From assembly GCF_007655135.1 (NCBI RefSeq), contig NC_045128.1, positions 28,242,811 through 28,306,810 on the forward strand: 64,000 bases of DNA. Reading direction: 5' to 3'. The notes beneath the pieces were generated by a model. The model searched no databases and was not told the DNA's origin. It saw only the letters and a program-made list of their open reading frames with translations. Of the stretch, positions 23,565 to 36,822 are shown one piece after another. Every line of letters starts with the position of its first letter. The first letter of the stretch is position 1. Both the position numbers and the translations under genes were made by a program. Source of the stretch: Punica granatum (taxonomy: Eukaryota > Streptophyta > Magnoliopsida > Myrtales > Lythraceae).

Positions 23565-24519
23565 TTATTTCTTCATTTGTGCTTGAGAGATGGCCTGCTG
23601 AAGATGTTTCAGAGTCTTCTGATAATTCAAGAAACCCATGAACCAGAACTCAAAATTGTCCACAGTCACGATCTGCAAGTACTTTTGTGATGGCTTCTTC
23701 ATGTTCTTGCTTTCGCTGGCGCTGTCTATTCTTGTGAGTGGAATAAGTACCTGCACAGATCATCGGATTCTTAAGACAATGTTTCATTCTGTCTGATAAA
23801 AGCTGTTTATGATTTTGATTTGGAATTAAAAATCTCAAAGCTCATTGATTAGCATGAGCAGAGACCGGTTTCTTCTCGCTTACCTTGTAATGGAGTCTGA
23901 GACATTTGCCATTGGGAGAAGATATCTTTAAGGATCTCTCACTGCAGAATGCAATACTTTGGGTTGAGATGAAGAGGAGGCCGGCTATCGGACCTGCTGA
24001 GGTTGATAAATAGCACTGCGAGGCCTTTAGGAGTCTCTCTTTCTCACTGACATTGAACAGAGTCTTGAATGCTTTCTCCATCCCGCCCATTTGAAAAATG
24101 TGGGCTCCCAAGCTCAGTTTCCCCTTCACTGTCTCTAAAATCCTCTGACTAAGCCTAACTGAACACAGAGAAATAAGATATTGTTAGTTCAATGGAGGGC
24201 AGTTTGAATTGACTGTTTCATTCATTTATAGATTTTCTTGGTTGAATATTTGCATCGATAGCCTTATTGACTAATCCTTGTCGGATATCAAAAAAGTTAT
24301 GGAATTTTATTAATTACCATGCTCTCTAATGCCACTGGCAAAAACGTCAGCCTTCTTCCCGAGCTTGTTCATCCGCTGAAGCACTGAACCTTTTCTATGA
24401 TATTTGACAGAATCCTCGTCTCTCCTAGAATAGCAATTCAAAAGCTTCCTGTTGGGATATGAAACTGATGCGGACATCACTGGATTTCCTATCGCTCGTC
24501 TCTGAATTTCCCACTTCAT
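23565..24519 (-). CDS. GEM-like protein (GRAM domain) copy B, 3 exons, 220 aa
   Basis: Minus-strand exons 24519-24318, 24158-23884 and 23750-23565 (TAA) join in frame through GT-AG introns to give 220 residues. The N-terminus (MKWEIQRR, then IGNPVMS) is variable, followed by the conserved GSVLQRMNKLGKKADVFA helix at about 44-61. The GRAM domain starts at about 68 with KGKLSLGAHIFQMGG, and continues with FNVSEKERLLKASQCYLS and IAFCSERSLK. The C-terminal part has [14 protein letters not shown] and [13 protein letters not shown]. These features define the plant GEM-like/ABA-responsive family. GRAM domains bind membranes or phosphoinositides. Arabidopsis GEM modulates GL2 expression, and relatives respond to ABA in reproductive tissues. 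The function of this copy is inferred only from family. A TATA box lies about 100 bases upstream. It is intact, unlike its tandem sister A. Confidence 0.93.
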
Positions 24520-24620
24520 ATTCTCCTAAGTATGACGAGATAATTCACTCCAAGTTCTCAAGAAAGAGATGGTTTCACTGAGAGGTCGACTAAGTGATGA
24601 AGATTTTGAATCCTCACATG

Positions 24621-24630
24621 GTATTTATAT
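24621..24630 (-). promoter_or_regulatory. TATA box of GEM-like copy B
   Basis: On the minus strand the sequence CATATAAATACC sits about 100 bases upstream of the copy B start codon. It falls inside the segment that copy A has lost. Confidence 0.65.
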
Positions 24631-25397
24631 GGAGATTGGAGGGGAAGTTGGTAGCTTTTTTTAAATAAAAAAAGGTAAATAAAAGGTAAACTTTCTTGTT
24701 GCATGACTCAGACAAGAATCATCAACAGAATAAAGGGACAGACATGACTCATGACCAAGTAATGGGAACTTTTTTAGTAAGATATGGTAAGAAGATGCTA
24801 TTTGAACTTTTTTTCAAAGTTGGCAATATATATAAATTTATTCTCTCCTCCATTGTTCTGTCGTGATTTTTTCCCAAGACAGGGTGGATGTCTTCGAGCC
24901 AAAGGGATTGCATCATTCCATAGAAGAAGAAAAAGGAGCTTTTGTGGGACACGAAAAAGTTTGGAGCAATCTTTGATAAATCGCGGCAATCGTGCTGAAG
25001 AAGATGGTTGATGAGTTGGTTGATCAGTTAAATTACTAGGGGGGTAGATTAGATTCTCCACATTCAATTGGAAAAGTAGAATAAAAGTGGCTCAGACCTT
25101 TTGTCTCGTACTGTTGAGATGCATGATGAAGTTTTTGAGCTGGATTTTTAGCTTTCTGACTGCAGCCCCTCCTTCCATTCAATTCCATAAAGCTCTATAA
25201 AAAACTGAGCTTACTGCATTTGGAAATCCATTTTCTTATGCCAACAAAAAATCGGCATTTCCATGTCTCCGAAGGTAAAGTAACTTTTTGTGTTACATAT
25301 AATGGTTATAGTGAAAATTCCGGACGTGTATTTCCTCATGAATTTTTAGGAATACCATGTAACAGAATATTTTGTGCTGAAATGCATCATCTCAGTC

Positions 25398-26389
25398 ATC
25401 TGCCTTGACTAGTGGTATGTATATAGGAATAGTAGGTTAAGAGGACTTCTTCTCGGATATATCATCATCTTGTTAAGGTAGTTTTTCGGCACTTGACCAG
25501 TGTCTCCATCTGAATGCATTAGAAATTCATAATGATTTTGACATCTCATTAGATTCATACTAAGTTTCTCTGTTATTGGTTATTCCTAGACTAAAAGAAA
25601 CCCATATTAATACACATAATTAGTTAGTTAGGAAATATACTTAATTAATCAAAAAGCAGAGTCGAATATCAATTGATCTGAATATTAACTTCAATTTCTC
25701 AGCTGGAAAGAAAAGAAAAAAATATTTAGGGATAATGCTTCCTTTTCCTTGTCATGTTGGTGCAGAACTGTATCTAACCTTGCTTCTCCAATTTCTCTGA
25801 GAGCAATCAGGACTCTTTTACTTTGGGAAATAGGAAATTACTAAGCTGGTAAATATAAATGAAGATGCCGCTGGATTTTGAGAAACTGAATCCATCATCT
25901 CGTAGAGTAATGGGTAAAACATTAGACCCACATAAGAGATTATTGTTGTTTCGACAAAGGGGGTGTACACTAAGCTTTACGCTATATAGATGAGGATAAA
26001 TCACAAGTTTCCAGAGTTGTTGCATCAAAGTGCGATTGGTCCACCAAAGTTTAATTTCCTTGCTAGATAAGCATCTGTGAATTTTTACTTTTTGATCGAA
26101 CACAATAAGCTCAATTTGAAGACTATTCTGAGCAGATATTTTGATTTCCCGGAGATCTGGTCATTTTGAGATCAAGAGAAAGTGCAGTGGAATTTATAGG
26201 CATTTGATTTTTCATTCACAAACTATCTTTTTAAAAGTATTAACAGATGTTTTGGGTTCTCGGTAGACCTCTTCCATAAATCTGATTACATTATATATAT
26301 TGGTCAGCTGAGAGCTAAGAAGGAAAAGAAATGAGAAAATTTCTGTTTTGTGCAGTTATCCTAGACTTGGGGTACTCGTTCCGCTCCTT
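25398..26389. other. Spacer between GEM-like copies B and C
   Basis: AT-rich DNA with no recognisable gene. A phrase around CCTTTTCCTTGTCATGTTGGTGC at about 25742 recurs near 19515, suggesting old homology between the 3' flanks of the minus-strand copies. The open frame at 25807-26103 on the minus strand has no family resemblance and is not called. Confidence 0.5.
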
Positions 26390-27254
26390 CTAGGCTCGAG
26401 AGATGGCCTGCTGAAGATAAGTCCAGGTCTTCTGATGATTTAAGAAACCCATGAACCAGAAATCGAAATTATCTACAGTAAGAATCCGCATATACTTCTG
26501 CGATGGTCTCTTCATATTCTCACTTTCATTGGCTCTTTCTATTTTCGTGAGTGGGATCAGCACCTGCACACAAAAATGGCAACTGTTAAGATTTATTCTA
26601 GCCGGAACTAAAACTATACTTAAGAACCAAATGAACCTCAAAGCATATTGATTTCAATGTTTAGTGGAGAAAAGGGGACCTGGGCTTTTACCTTGTAATG
26701 GAACCGTATGGATTCACCATTAGGACAAGACAGCTTTAAGGATCTTTCACTGCAGAACGCAATGTTTTGGGTTGAGATGAAGAGGATGCCTGCTATGGGA
26801 CCTACTGTGGTCGATAAGTAGCATTGTGAAGCTTTGATGAGTCTCTCTTTTTCGCTGACATTAAACAGAGTTATGAAAACTTTCTCAATCCCGCCCATTT
26901 GAAGAACTCGGGCTCCCAAGCTTAGCTTTCCCTTCACCGTCTCTGATATCTTCGGACTCAGTTTCACTGCATGGAAAATAAGTTTTACTAAGCAAATTTG
27001 TCTCTTCTATTCAGGAAAAGCTTATGGAATGCTTGGTTTTTCTCACCATGCTCTCGGAGGTTGTTTGCAAAAACATCGGCCTTCTTTCCAAGCTTGTTCA
27101 TCCTCTGAAGCACTGAACCTTTTCTCTGATACCCAAAAGAACATTTAGGTGCGGTAAAATATGACCTTGAAAATCTCTGGATGGGATATGAAAGGGCACA
27201 TGTATCGGAGACGACTGGATCTCCAATGACATGTTTTTCAGATTGCTTCCACAT
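26390..27254 (-). CDS. GEM-like protein (GRAM domain) copy C, 3 exons, 218 aa
   Basis: Minus-strand exons 27254-27047, 26966-26692 and 26563-26390 (TAG) join exactly in frame for 218 residues. I start at ATG 27254, because the frame further upstream has no ATG. The N-terminus begins MWKQSEKHVIGDPVVSD and aligns with copy B's IGNPVMS. Next come GSVLQRMNKLGKKADVFA and the GRAM core (KGKLSLGARVLQMGG, FNVSEKERLIKASQCYLS, NIAFCSERSLKL). The C-terminus has KRPSQKYMRILTVDNFDFWFM and LQQAISRA. The protein resembles Arabidopsis GEM-like proteins 4-8. It is more diverged from A and B than those are from each other, so it is an older duplicate. It faces away from copy D, with about 4.3 kb between the two start codons. 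It is intact. Confidence 0.93.
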
Positions 27255-29994
27255 ACTCGATCCTGAAGGGTCTTCTTTTTCCCTCTGCTGCAAACTTGTC
27301 AAGGAAAGATATTTGATGTGTTGCTGCTGCTGTGAGGGAGGTTAAGGTATCACATCTCGGGATTATTGCAGCGTATTATAACAACTTTATGCTGCCACAG
27401 CATGACTCAGCAGTTGATCATCACCAGGGAATAAAGGCACAATAACCTTTCTTCCATCTCTCGATTCCTTTGGAAAAAGTATTTCGTGGAAAGTCCAACT
27501 CTTCTGTTGACTATACAGGATAGAGTTTTCTTATCTGCATCACAAATGACGGTGGGAAGTATATATAAAAGCGTTATCTGCATGGAATTCCTAGTTTCAT
27601 GGTCGTATCGTAGTACATAGCAGTCTCCCGATTTCATGATATACGACGTGGAACATTTAGGAAACCCATAAAAAAAATTGTGCAGTTTTCTCGTTTTGCT
27701 AAATCAATATGTGCAGTGTAGACGTAAAGTCATCGGAAAAAGATAACGACCTTCTGAAATAGGATTTGAGCACTAGGAGCGTTATATTCTGAGAAAACAG
27801 CATTGATGATTTAGGTAATATTAATAGCAACATCGTCGTTGGAATAGGTTCATATTCCTGGAGAAGCTTGTGAATCTGTGATTCAGCTCCCATGATATGT
27901 ACCCACGACTTTGCTGAGTCAGAAATTACACCATATGCTTTATGTCTAAGACAAAGTTATGTTTAAAAAACATAAAGCCTAGTCCAACTAACCTTTTCCT
28001 TTCTTTTTATTTAAGGTTGAAGCTGATGCTGAGGTGTAGATGAATGTGCATCAGTACACTATTGTTCAATCAAAAGGGGCTTTCTCTGTACTTTTCAACG
28101 GGGCCATCACAAAAATCGGCCTTTCAAGCAGTTGGCCTCCAACTACCAACGCCCTCTCTTTATTCCATGGTCGATTCCAAAACAAATCACCCTATCCCAA
28201 ATGACATTACTTTCTGGATAAAGGCCAGATAAATTCGAGAAACTGGTTCTTATATCGAGAATCCTAGCAGCTTTTGCTAGTTCAGATTTGGTTTGAGCTT
28301 TGGTTCCAGTATCGAACTGACGTCCCATATATCTGGCTGTTGGCTAGTGAATGCTCATATAATTTCCTCTACTTGTTGGTCGTCAATATATTATCTTACC
28401 CTATTCACTACGGTAAAGCACGATTTCTTCTGCTAAATTATCTGTAATATGGCCTAGCTCCAATATCTGCTAAATAACCATAGACAGAGCAGATTCCAAT
28501 CCAAGGTGGGAAACCTTAAAACTGGTCTTTCTTAGACAGCTTCCCCAATCCAAATCCTTTATCAGATAGTCTTTGTAAAATGCAAAGATTATATATGATG
28601 AAAATCGATTAATACACATGAATTTCCATACATATGATGAGACATATTCGACTAAACGAGTAAAAATCCCGATAAAATGCCACGATCCACTACTATTTTT
28701 AACTTGTAAAACAACTGATGAAATATATTTTGGGGTGGGCTTGACGCCCAGTGAATAATCTCAACCTAAACTAGCCAGATCATAGCACAGGTCTAGTGAT
28801 ATAATGAAAATATCATGGAAACCTCTAGAACTTAGATCGTCCCTATACCCCTTTCCAGCTCCCGACCATAGTGGTGGCTCCATACTAGCGGCCTCTCTGC
28901 TCTAGGCAACCTTTTCCTATTGCTCGGATTACGACTGGGTTAGTATGCCATAGTACTCATAAATTTCCATCAATCTCAGTCCACATTTCAAAACCTCACT
29001 ATTTCATTCACGAATATCGTAATCGGTTGTAGAAAAATACATGAATGATCCGAAACATTGACATGGCCATAATAATGTAGTTCTAAAAATACTGACATAA
29101 CAAGCTCAAGCTCATGCTCAAGCTCTCCCAAAGCCTCTGTTAAGTTTTGCCCGAAATGAAGACAAATGATTGTTATAAGCAGAGAATGAGTAAGGCGGTG
29201 CGGTGAAAAGCATGAGCTGGCGGTGAAACTTATAGTATAAGTCATACTTGACACATGTACAGCTTTGAAACTTATAGTAATTAAATTAAACACATATACA
29301 TATATTTGATTTGAGCCGCAAAGTTTCAAGGGAAGGTTGCGGTAGGCCCAGTTGAATTTTTGAAAACGTAAGAGCAACACTTTAAACAAGATAAAATTAA
29401 CCAATTATAAAATATACTAAAATGTCAGGTAATGAAATGTAAATACACACGAGAAATCTGGGATATTACATTCTTAAATTTCTGGGGATGTTGAGAATTA
29501 AAAATTATTTAAACATTAAAATTAGAAAAAACATGGTCTATCCGATTGCAGAAAAAGGAAGTGGCCACATCACAGACACATCAGAGAGCATGATAACAAG
29601 AAAAATTAATTGTCAGTCAGTCCGTCTAAGAGATTCTTCTGGCAGAGAAAAGGAAAACAAAGACAAAAGTTTTCTCAGCAACAAGCTTATCCAACATCAT
29701 CGTTTCATAGGAACAAGTATTCGAAGATGCCCAAACATTACCAAAACAAAAAGCATAATATATGTGTATTGTGTCTGTAAGATGTCTTCCGAAAGCTAAA
29801 TTGTATGGAGGAAGTGAATTGACCCGAGTGGAGCTGATTCAAGTTGGAGTTGTTTGTTTTCTTTTCTTTCGTTTTGTTTAAGTTGGTAAGTTTAAAGTGA
29901 CACCAACTTATTTCTTCAATTTGGAAACATTTATACAAGGAAAAACAGAGCTATATAGAACGGGAATAATTTCTGATGAGAAACGCTGTAACTA

Positions 29995-30037
<43 letters not shown>

Positions 30038-30472
30038 ATTTCAAAGCAAATTTGTCAACATTTTGATTTATATGAGCATAATGTTAGATTTGAAGGCATT
30101 GAGAAGAGTACAGTAGTGAGAATCATTGCTAGGAGCCTAGAAGGAGGGCACTATCTCTGGCTACTTTAGATGAGTAATATTCAATGAATATTTTCTCATG
30201 AGTTGGTCGCGGGGGTGGGTTCCTTTTCGGCTAACCTGTGCTGGATTACACTCGATCCCCAGCCTTGAAGTCAAAAACTTAGCATGCTCCTGAAATATTT
30301 TCACTTGTTTATATATGTATGTATGTGTTCGACTTACCATCCAACTTTTCTCTCCACCCGTTTCCTTAAAATAATTATATATATTATTATGTATTATAGA
30401 GGTTTATAAGATAAACATTTCAATCTTAACTTTCTGTGTTGCTTGCTGTGGTTAAGCTTAGTCGTGTTTATT
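27255..30472. other. Divergent spacer between copies C and D
   Basis: Upstream DNA for minus-strand copy C and, further right, the start of the D block. It is mixed AT-rich DNA with only short open frames of no recognisable family. A compound (AT)n(GT)n run lies at about 29992-30038. A TATA-like ATATATAAAA is at about 27561-27570, about 300 bases above copy C's start, but on the opposite strand it is only approximate. I see no other gene. Confidence 0.5.
29992..30038. repeat. (AT)n(GT)n compound microsatellite
   Basis: About nine AT units are followed by about thirteen GT units. It is likely polymorphic and has no coding overlap. Confidence 0.9.
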
Positions 30473-31402
30473 CATGACTGAGTCATAAGGCTTTGGCGAA
30501 TTCTTCTACATGATTTCCTTCTCTAAAAACACAAATTATACGGAATTGACAGTTTCTTCAGTTCCTTCTCTTATTCTTCCGTTTTTACAAAAAACGACCA
30601 AGATGCTTAAAGTTGAAGGAAGCGAAGAGCATATCGGATGCAGAATTTCTGTGGATATTCTTAATATCATGGACCACCAACAACTTTAGCATATGATTTA
30701 TCCTCTTTTGACTTTCTTGCCATTTAAACTTTTGATCAGCTCCATGTGGGTTTGGTCTTAATTAGACCTGGTATGGCTCTGAGATGGCCCTTTTCTTCTT
30801 ATGCATATGAATAAAGTAATGGGTTCTCCTCCCCCTACTTTTGGGAATCATTTAGAAATGCTCAGGGTAACTAAGGACACTGAGAATCCGGTAGGCTGGG
30901 TTTCCTCAGCTAGAAACTTCAATCTAGTTCAACAAGAATCGGGTCTTATTGGGATTCAATCGTTAGAGGATTTGATCACAGTACTCACTTGCTGCAGTAT
31001 CAGTTCCGGACTCATTTTCAACTGTTGCGTCTACTGAATCAACATTTTTTGTGAAGGTTTCATCCACATATTTTCCAATTGTTAGCAAATATACTCCGTG
31101 ATGGACTGCAATGGAAACAAAACCGATTCTGCCATCATAAAGGCTGGAGGTGAACATGCAATGGATAAGGTAAAGAAAACGCCCAATCCCCACTCTCTCA
31201 ACCTTATAGTTAAGAAAAGAGAGACTGGTGTCGTCTCCACTTATCATCCACAAGCCTCTTTCTTCTTTAAAGCAAAAAAGCAGCATCATCCTACTAAAAA
31301 GTTGCCATCAACATGCTCATCATGTCTGCTCTCCTTTTATTCTGTTGATGATCCTTGTCTGAGTCATAAAGTTACAGGATTCACCCGCCCGAATTCATCG
31401 TC

Positions 31403-31410
31403 TATAAATA
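31403..31410 (+). promoter_or_regulatory. TATA box of GEM-like copy D
   Basis: CTATAAATACACAC sits about 180 bases upstream of the copy D start codon. It is followed by a pyrimidine-rich leader and is conserved at 45030-45037 (F) and about 22740 (orphan promoter). Confidence 0.75.
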
Positions 31411-31585
31411 CACACTAACTCAAACCAATCGTTACCACTGAACTTTCTCCCTCTTGCTCCCTCTCGTTAATCAATACTATATCCTTCTCTTCTAAAGGGT
31501 TTCTACAACTGTTCTTTCAGTTGAAGAAGCGAGAGGTAGAGCTCAGGAAAAGTTATTTGAAGCCATTCATTAATCGAGATTGAAA

Positions 31586-32445
31586 ATGACGATCATGGAA
31601 CAAGTGATTGGGATTCCGGTGATCTCAGGATCCTTATTATTGACTGATTCTGATTCCATGCAATGTCAATCCACTCATCACGAAGATCAATTCCAAAGGT
31701 TAGGAAAAGATTCGATGCTTAAGAGGATGAACAAGCTCCGGATGAAAGCTGATTTTTTCTCTCACAGTTTCCGAGCTCAGGGTAATTTATCCCGAAGATT
31801 GGTTATTAAGAAAGGCTTGATTATTTGATTACTTTTCCTTTGCGACCTTACTGATTAGTTTGTCAACTTTTACATGTTTGTAGTGAGATCAAATCTGAAG
31901 ATGTCGGAAACAGTAAAAAGGAAGCTGAGCATGGGAGCTCAATTCCTGCAAGTGGGTGGAAGGGAGAAAGTTTTCAAGACACTGTTTAATGTCTCTGAAA
32001 GAGAGAGACTCCTAAAGGCTTCACACTGCTGCTTATCAACTTCAGCCGGTAACATTGCAGGCTTCCTCTTCATATCCATCAGGAACTTAGCGTTCTGCAG
32101 TCACAGATCCTTAAAGGTGTGCTGTCCAAATGGAGAAGCTGTCAAGGTCCATTACAAGGTAAAAAATAAAAATAAAAATGAGGCCTTTCCACGTTTTCCA
32201 TTTTGAAAAGCACGGAAAGTGTTTTCATTTCCAGCTCATGATGGAATTGCTTTATTTGTTTTGCACAGGTTTTGATCCCACTTTCTAAAATAGAGACAGC
32301 AAATCAATGCGAGAATGTTGAGAAGCCATTGCAGAAGTACATGCAAATTGTTACAGTAGACAACTTCGACTTCTGGTTCATGGGATTCCTGAATTATCAG
32401 AAAACCTGGAAATATATTCAGCAAGCACTTTTTCTTGAGCAGTAA
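31586..32445 (+). CDS. GEM-like protein (GRAM domain) copy D, 3 exons, 215 aa
   Basis: Exons 31586-31781, 31884-32158 and 32269-32445 (TAA) join in frame for 215 residues. The first ATG is 31586. A second in-frame ATG three codons on (31595) matches the only start available in copy F. Features in order: MEQVIGIPVISGS, MLKRMNKLRMKADFF (the GKK of the minus-strand copies is replaced by RMK), GRAM core with KRKLSMGAQFLQVGG, FNVSERERLLKASHCCLS and LAFCSHRSLKVCCP, then [22 protein letters not shown]. It shares a nearly identical sister, F. Two solo LTRs lie in its 3' flank, starting about 950 bases past the stop. Role by family: a membrane-associated GRAM protein of the ABA-responsive type. It is intact. 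Confidence 0.93.
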
Positions 32446-33399
32446 TAGCATTCCACACTCTCTCGCCAGGAAAATGCCCTCTTCCATCTTTTCCTTTCTT
32501 CCCAGATGTAAATGCAGAGAACTCAGACTACTATATATATGTAATTGTCGACAAACTGTAAAAGAGGTTTTGTTCAGAGAAATCAGAAACTGCAAAGTTT
32601 CACGAACTGGAAGGGTTAATTAGGTGAAAAATTTGTCATTGGCAATTCAGTTTCCTTTTTTTTTTTTCTCCTGGTTTTCCCTTGTACTTGGTTTTTTGCT
32701 CGAGCTTCTTCCGCCCAAAAATCAATGTTTACTTATCAAATTTATCCTCAAAATTACATCATAAATGAGGAAAAAATGAAGACGGTGCGGAGGATCAGGT
32801 TGCTTCTGTCCATGACAGGACAGTCCTGGGCCTCGATGAATTTGGCCCGCATGTGATTGCACTGTGGTGGGGGTTGCTTGGGATTCAGAGCTTGGAGCCT
32901 TCCTTCATGTTCTTCCCAAGGACTGTATCCTTTATGCTTTTTCTCTGCCTCTATTCATTGTGGTCTTCCCCAAGAGCACACCAACTTTACCAGAACTATG
33001 GAATCTCCGGGGAAGTGTTTTTTTGCCTTGCCGATGAATGTGCAGTAGGTGATCTTTGAACATAGATGATCTTTCCGCTTTCATTTTTCACCTGATATTT
33101 AAATGTCCATTTTCTTGAGCAGACACCTTTTCTTGAGCTGAGATGTGATAGATATAGAAAAGTTGAAGTTAAAGTTTTCCGTGGCATAGTTCTAGGACCA
33201 TTCTATTTATTTGGATTTAACCTTGTTCGATCTAGCAGATGTTATTGTGATAGATTGCTTCAGTAGATGAAACGAGAAAAAGAAGTCCTCTATACATGTT
33301 TCCCACAAAAATTAGTATGCTTACAGTCCAAGGAAGTTAAGAACATTGGCTGTAAGGAATTTTTGCTTGAATCAATAACTTGAGCTTTTGCATGTTGGT
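32446..33399. other. 3' flank of copy D, shared with copy F
   Basis: This aligns closely with 46072-47066. It contains a poly-T run and an open frame (about 32853-33059) that stays open in both copies. Because the duplication is recent, that is weak evidence of coding and I recognise no family. It ends at the solo LTR. Confidence 0.55.
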
Positions 33400-35764
33400 T
33401 GTCACAACCCGAAATTTTAGCTAAATTTTCTCTATATTTCCTCAATATCTATTACCACATAACTATTCACCTAAAACTGGCTTTCCATAAACTCTCAAAA
33501 ATATAAAACCAATATGGTAAGCTCTAATATGTATATACATCTCAAAAGAGAGTAATTTTCTTTTCAAAATCAATTACTAAACCAAACTAAACAAAAATTT
33601 CAGGTCGTAACATATTCAAATACATTCTATACAAAAAAATACATATAAAATAACTAACGTTTCTACCTAGTCCTCCAAGCTGATCTCCGATATCAAAAGC
33701 TCTCTCATGTGCTGCTAGTCTAGCTCCTAGTTCATCTGAAAAATATATGCAGAGTGTGAGCTGCATCTCAATGAGTACTGTATTCCAAAACAAAATGACT
33801 TATTATTAAATAAGTATTTAATTTCAAACAAGCAAATATGCAAATAAATGATACAATCTCATCCAATACAACTATCAGCTCACCCGCACAATTACACAGT
33901 ATATATATATATATATATATGTATAGATACAAACTACAATAATAATCATATCCAATATAGTAATTAAATTTAAGTTCTACTAATAACAAATACACACAAC
34001 TCTTCCATCTATTTCTCTAATATCCAATATCATGTAAATATCAAATATCCATTCATTAGCATTCCATAAACCTCATAACACAATCACATAACAGATCAAG
34101 CTCTAGCAACAACATGACTTTCACAGAACATGTTCAGACAACCTCAACAATCATCACATTTATAGCAATCAGATTATACAAACAATATACAACACAATTA
34201 ATCAATATAGCCATAGGGTTGCATTTCCTCGCAACAGAGTTGTGACGGTACCGTGACCCCGCACTCATATCCATAAATTCCTCATTTCATTTATCATAAG
34301 CGGGGGCTGCCCATTATCCTCCGGCAGTAGGAGTCTAGGCGTCCATTTTATATCCCGCCGGATCAGCGGTCTAGGAGTCCATTTTTGAATCCCGCCGGAT
34401 CAGCGGTCTAGGCATCCCTTTTTGTATCCCGCCAGATTAGCGATCTAGGCGTCCCTTTTTGTATCCCGCCGGATCAGCGGTCTAGGCGTCCTATTTATAT
34501 ACCGCCGGATCAGCGGTCCCATGGCTATAATCAAACAACAATCACAAGCATAAACAATTGCAACCATGCCATCTCACCTCATATATCCATACCAATTTCC
34601 TATTCCCAATTTATCACAATATCATCACATATCTCATACACAATCAATATATACAATCACACAGCATATCTTATGTCAACATGAAACATAAGAGGACAAT
34701 ATCTCTCAAATCATTTCACACAACATAATAAGACCGATTTCTTAATCTCTAACTATCACAATATTTTTCTTAAATAATTTATATAACTATACTACATCAG
34801 TTCACAAGGGAATAAAGTACTCACATAATATATATGTATATATATATATATCATTTCACAATGGAACGAAGTACTCACCTAACACCAAAAATGATTCACC
34901 AAGGAAAAGACATGATTGAATAAAATGATGTCTCAAAACTCTAAGCTCAATAATCTGTACCCAAAGCATCAATAATCTAAATGAGTCTATAAGCTTTACC
35001 CTGCCTTCACCATCAATCCACCTAACCAACTTCCAAATTCACAAGAGTAATAATTTAGCAAATGAAGCTTAACTTAGCAACAAATAGAGTAGCACCACTC
35101 GAAAGAAACAAAAACCATAGATCAGTTACTAGCAGGGCAGTTCCATGATCTAATCGAAAATAAAATTAATATCAATATCTCTAAGCAAATGATAACTTTC
35201 TCGATTACTTCATGAACCCAACTAAAGATTTTAACTCAGCATAATATCTACAAAATAATCAAGCTATAGCAGCAAAAGAAAAAAAAAATCAAATATCTCC
35301 ACAAGGTTCAAGAGCATCAGCACTTCCACCTCAAATAGAAATCAATCTCCAACTCGAAAGACCCATTCCATCAATTTCATATCAAGAATAACATAATCAA
35401 TGAAAGAAACTTATATAAGCAAGATCAGTAATGTACCTAAGATAGCCCAAAAACTAGTTCAATGTAAGCTAAACTTTTCCCTATTCGATGCTCTCCACTT
35501 CCATCCGCCGTACCTTCGCTTGCTCTATCCCATTCGTCACTCTCGATTCTCCTTTAATAGTCTCCCTAGTTCTCCCTCGAGTCAATGCCCTCCCGGCTCT
35601 TCGTCACACCCTCGTCTCTTCCTCTGTCTCCTTCTCACTCTTCCTCTTTTCGTTCTTCCTCCTGGTTCTTCCTTTCTTCTTCCCCTTCCACAAACCCCAG
35701 CCTAAGCATTCAATCGAGCTCACGTACTTCTTCTCTACTCTGCTACCTCTCGTACATGCTCTCC

Positions 35765-35808
<44 letters not shown>

Positions 35809-36424
35809 ATTTCTCTCTCTCCCTCTCTTCCCTATCTGTCTCCTCATTTTCAATATATCGTCATCAAAATTCACCTCAATAAGAACGCAATCAATTCAAA
35901 TATTCTTTAGCTTGAATCTACACCCCATTAACTGAAAACAAAGGGAAAAACCGGCCATTCTGGTAGCTGTTCAGAAACAAGATCAAAACAGAAGAATTTT
36001 TGCTACGATTAAATTCTGATTTCTTTTTTTTTCTTTTTTTTTTTCCGTCTCTGCTTGCTGGTTTATTGCGACCACAGAGGGACAAAAAGAAAGAAAAGAT
36101 AACTAACAAGTACCTGAGAAAGAGAGGTCGGAAGGGAGAAGGTGGCCGCAGTGCCGGGTTTGCACGAACATGCACGGAACTTCTCATGCTCCTGCAGATT
36201 CCTCCCGCTTCCTCCTGTTCTCTCTTCTATCTTTTCGTTTCTTCTGCTCGAGCAGAGCAAAGAACCCCCAAAAGCCCCTCAATAAAAATAATATTATCTA
36301 GACATAGGTATGGCAGTGGGGTAGAGATTAATCTAGAAGGAAATGAGCCTTTATATGCATATGTAAATATTATAAAATTAAAATGATATATAAGTATGTG
36401 TAGGCCGAAATATCGGATTTTACA
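33400..36424. mobile_element. Solo LTR 1 (3025 bp), TSD TTGGT
   Basis: It begins TGTCACAACCCG and ends CGGATTTTACA. The 5-base duplication TTGGT is at 33395-33399 and 36425-36429. The matching place beside copy F (about 47061-47071) reads GCATGTTGGTAGGGTTCAC without any insert, so both ends are certain. No internal domain, primer-binding site or second LTR is present, hence a solo LTR. Length and end sequences suggest a Ty3/gypsy element with long LTRs, possibly Tekay/Del-like, which is inference. It contains a minisatellite, a (TC)n run (about 35770-35805) and no real coding sequence. Confidence 0.92.
34334..34516. repeat. LTR minisatellite, 5 units of ~36.5 bp
   Basis: The unit pattern is TCTAGGCGTCC, then an AT-rich spacer, then CCGCCGGATCAGCGG. 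The last part can fold (CCGC pairing GCGG). The array is flanked by GCGGGGGCTGCCCATTATCC on the left and CCATGGCTATAATCAAAC on the right, as in the other LTRs. Confidence 0.93.
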
Positions 36425-36822
36425 TTGGTAGGGTCCACTCAGACCAACACGGCCTTCCTTGTCAACTACTTTAAATCCTGACTTATCTTGTCAACTTTGT
36501 TGCACTTCAAAAAAGATTTGATCACCTTCTTGTGGGTTTTGCCTATGGTGATAATCTGGATCTGATGTAACTATATCCTTTCTTTTGAATATAATTAAAA
36601 GTATGGGGTATCCCCTACCTTTGAAAAGCACTTAGAAAACCGAAGCAGTCTAGACTTTTGAATACTGAAACTGGGGTATGTTCAGGTCAAATTTCTTCTC
36701 ACCCTGCAAATAGACCTGGTTTAGCCTTCTCAACCTGAGGCTCACCTCTGGGAACTTTAAGAAATCTGAGTGTTCAGTTCAGACTGATTTCAGCTTAGGT
36801 ACGAAGATTTCCACATGGAACT
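36425..36822. other. Spacer between solo LTRs 1 and 2
   Basis: This is original D-E intergenic DNA, aligning with about 47067-47457 downstream of copy F. I see no gene in it. Confidence 0.75.

Larger units (their letters stand above)
22892..25397. repeat. Tandem block 2 of the A/B duplication
   Basis: This is the partner of 19603-21903. It begins at GATGAACAAATCCATCCT and ends near GAAATGCATCATCTCAG. It carries the intact GEM-like copy B with its whole promoter. Confidence 0.88.

Noticed and set aside
28988..29404. 138-residue minus-strand open frame
   Set aside because: Starts without ATG support from a family match, lies in AT-rich spacer DNA, and shows no motif.
32853..33059. Possible small gene downstream of copy D, also open downstream of F
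   Set aside because: The two regions are recent duplicates, so shared openness says little. No family resemblance, and two overlapping frames are equally open.
35400..35935. Overlapping Ser/Leu-rich open frames of 100-140 residues
   Set aside because: They lie inside solo LTR 1 and are produced by its (TC)n and pyrimidine-rich sequence. No domain is visible.
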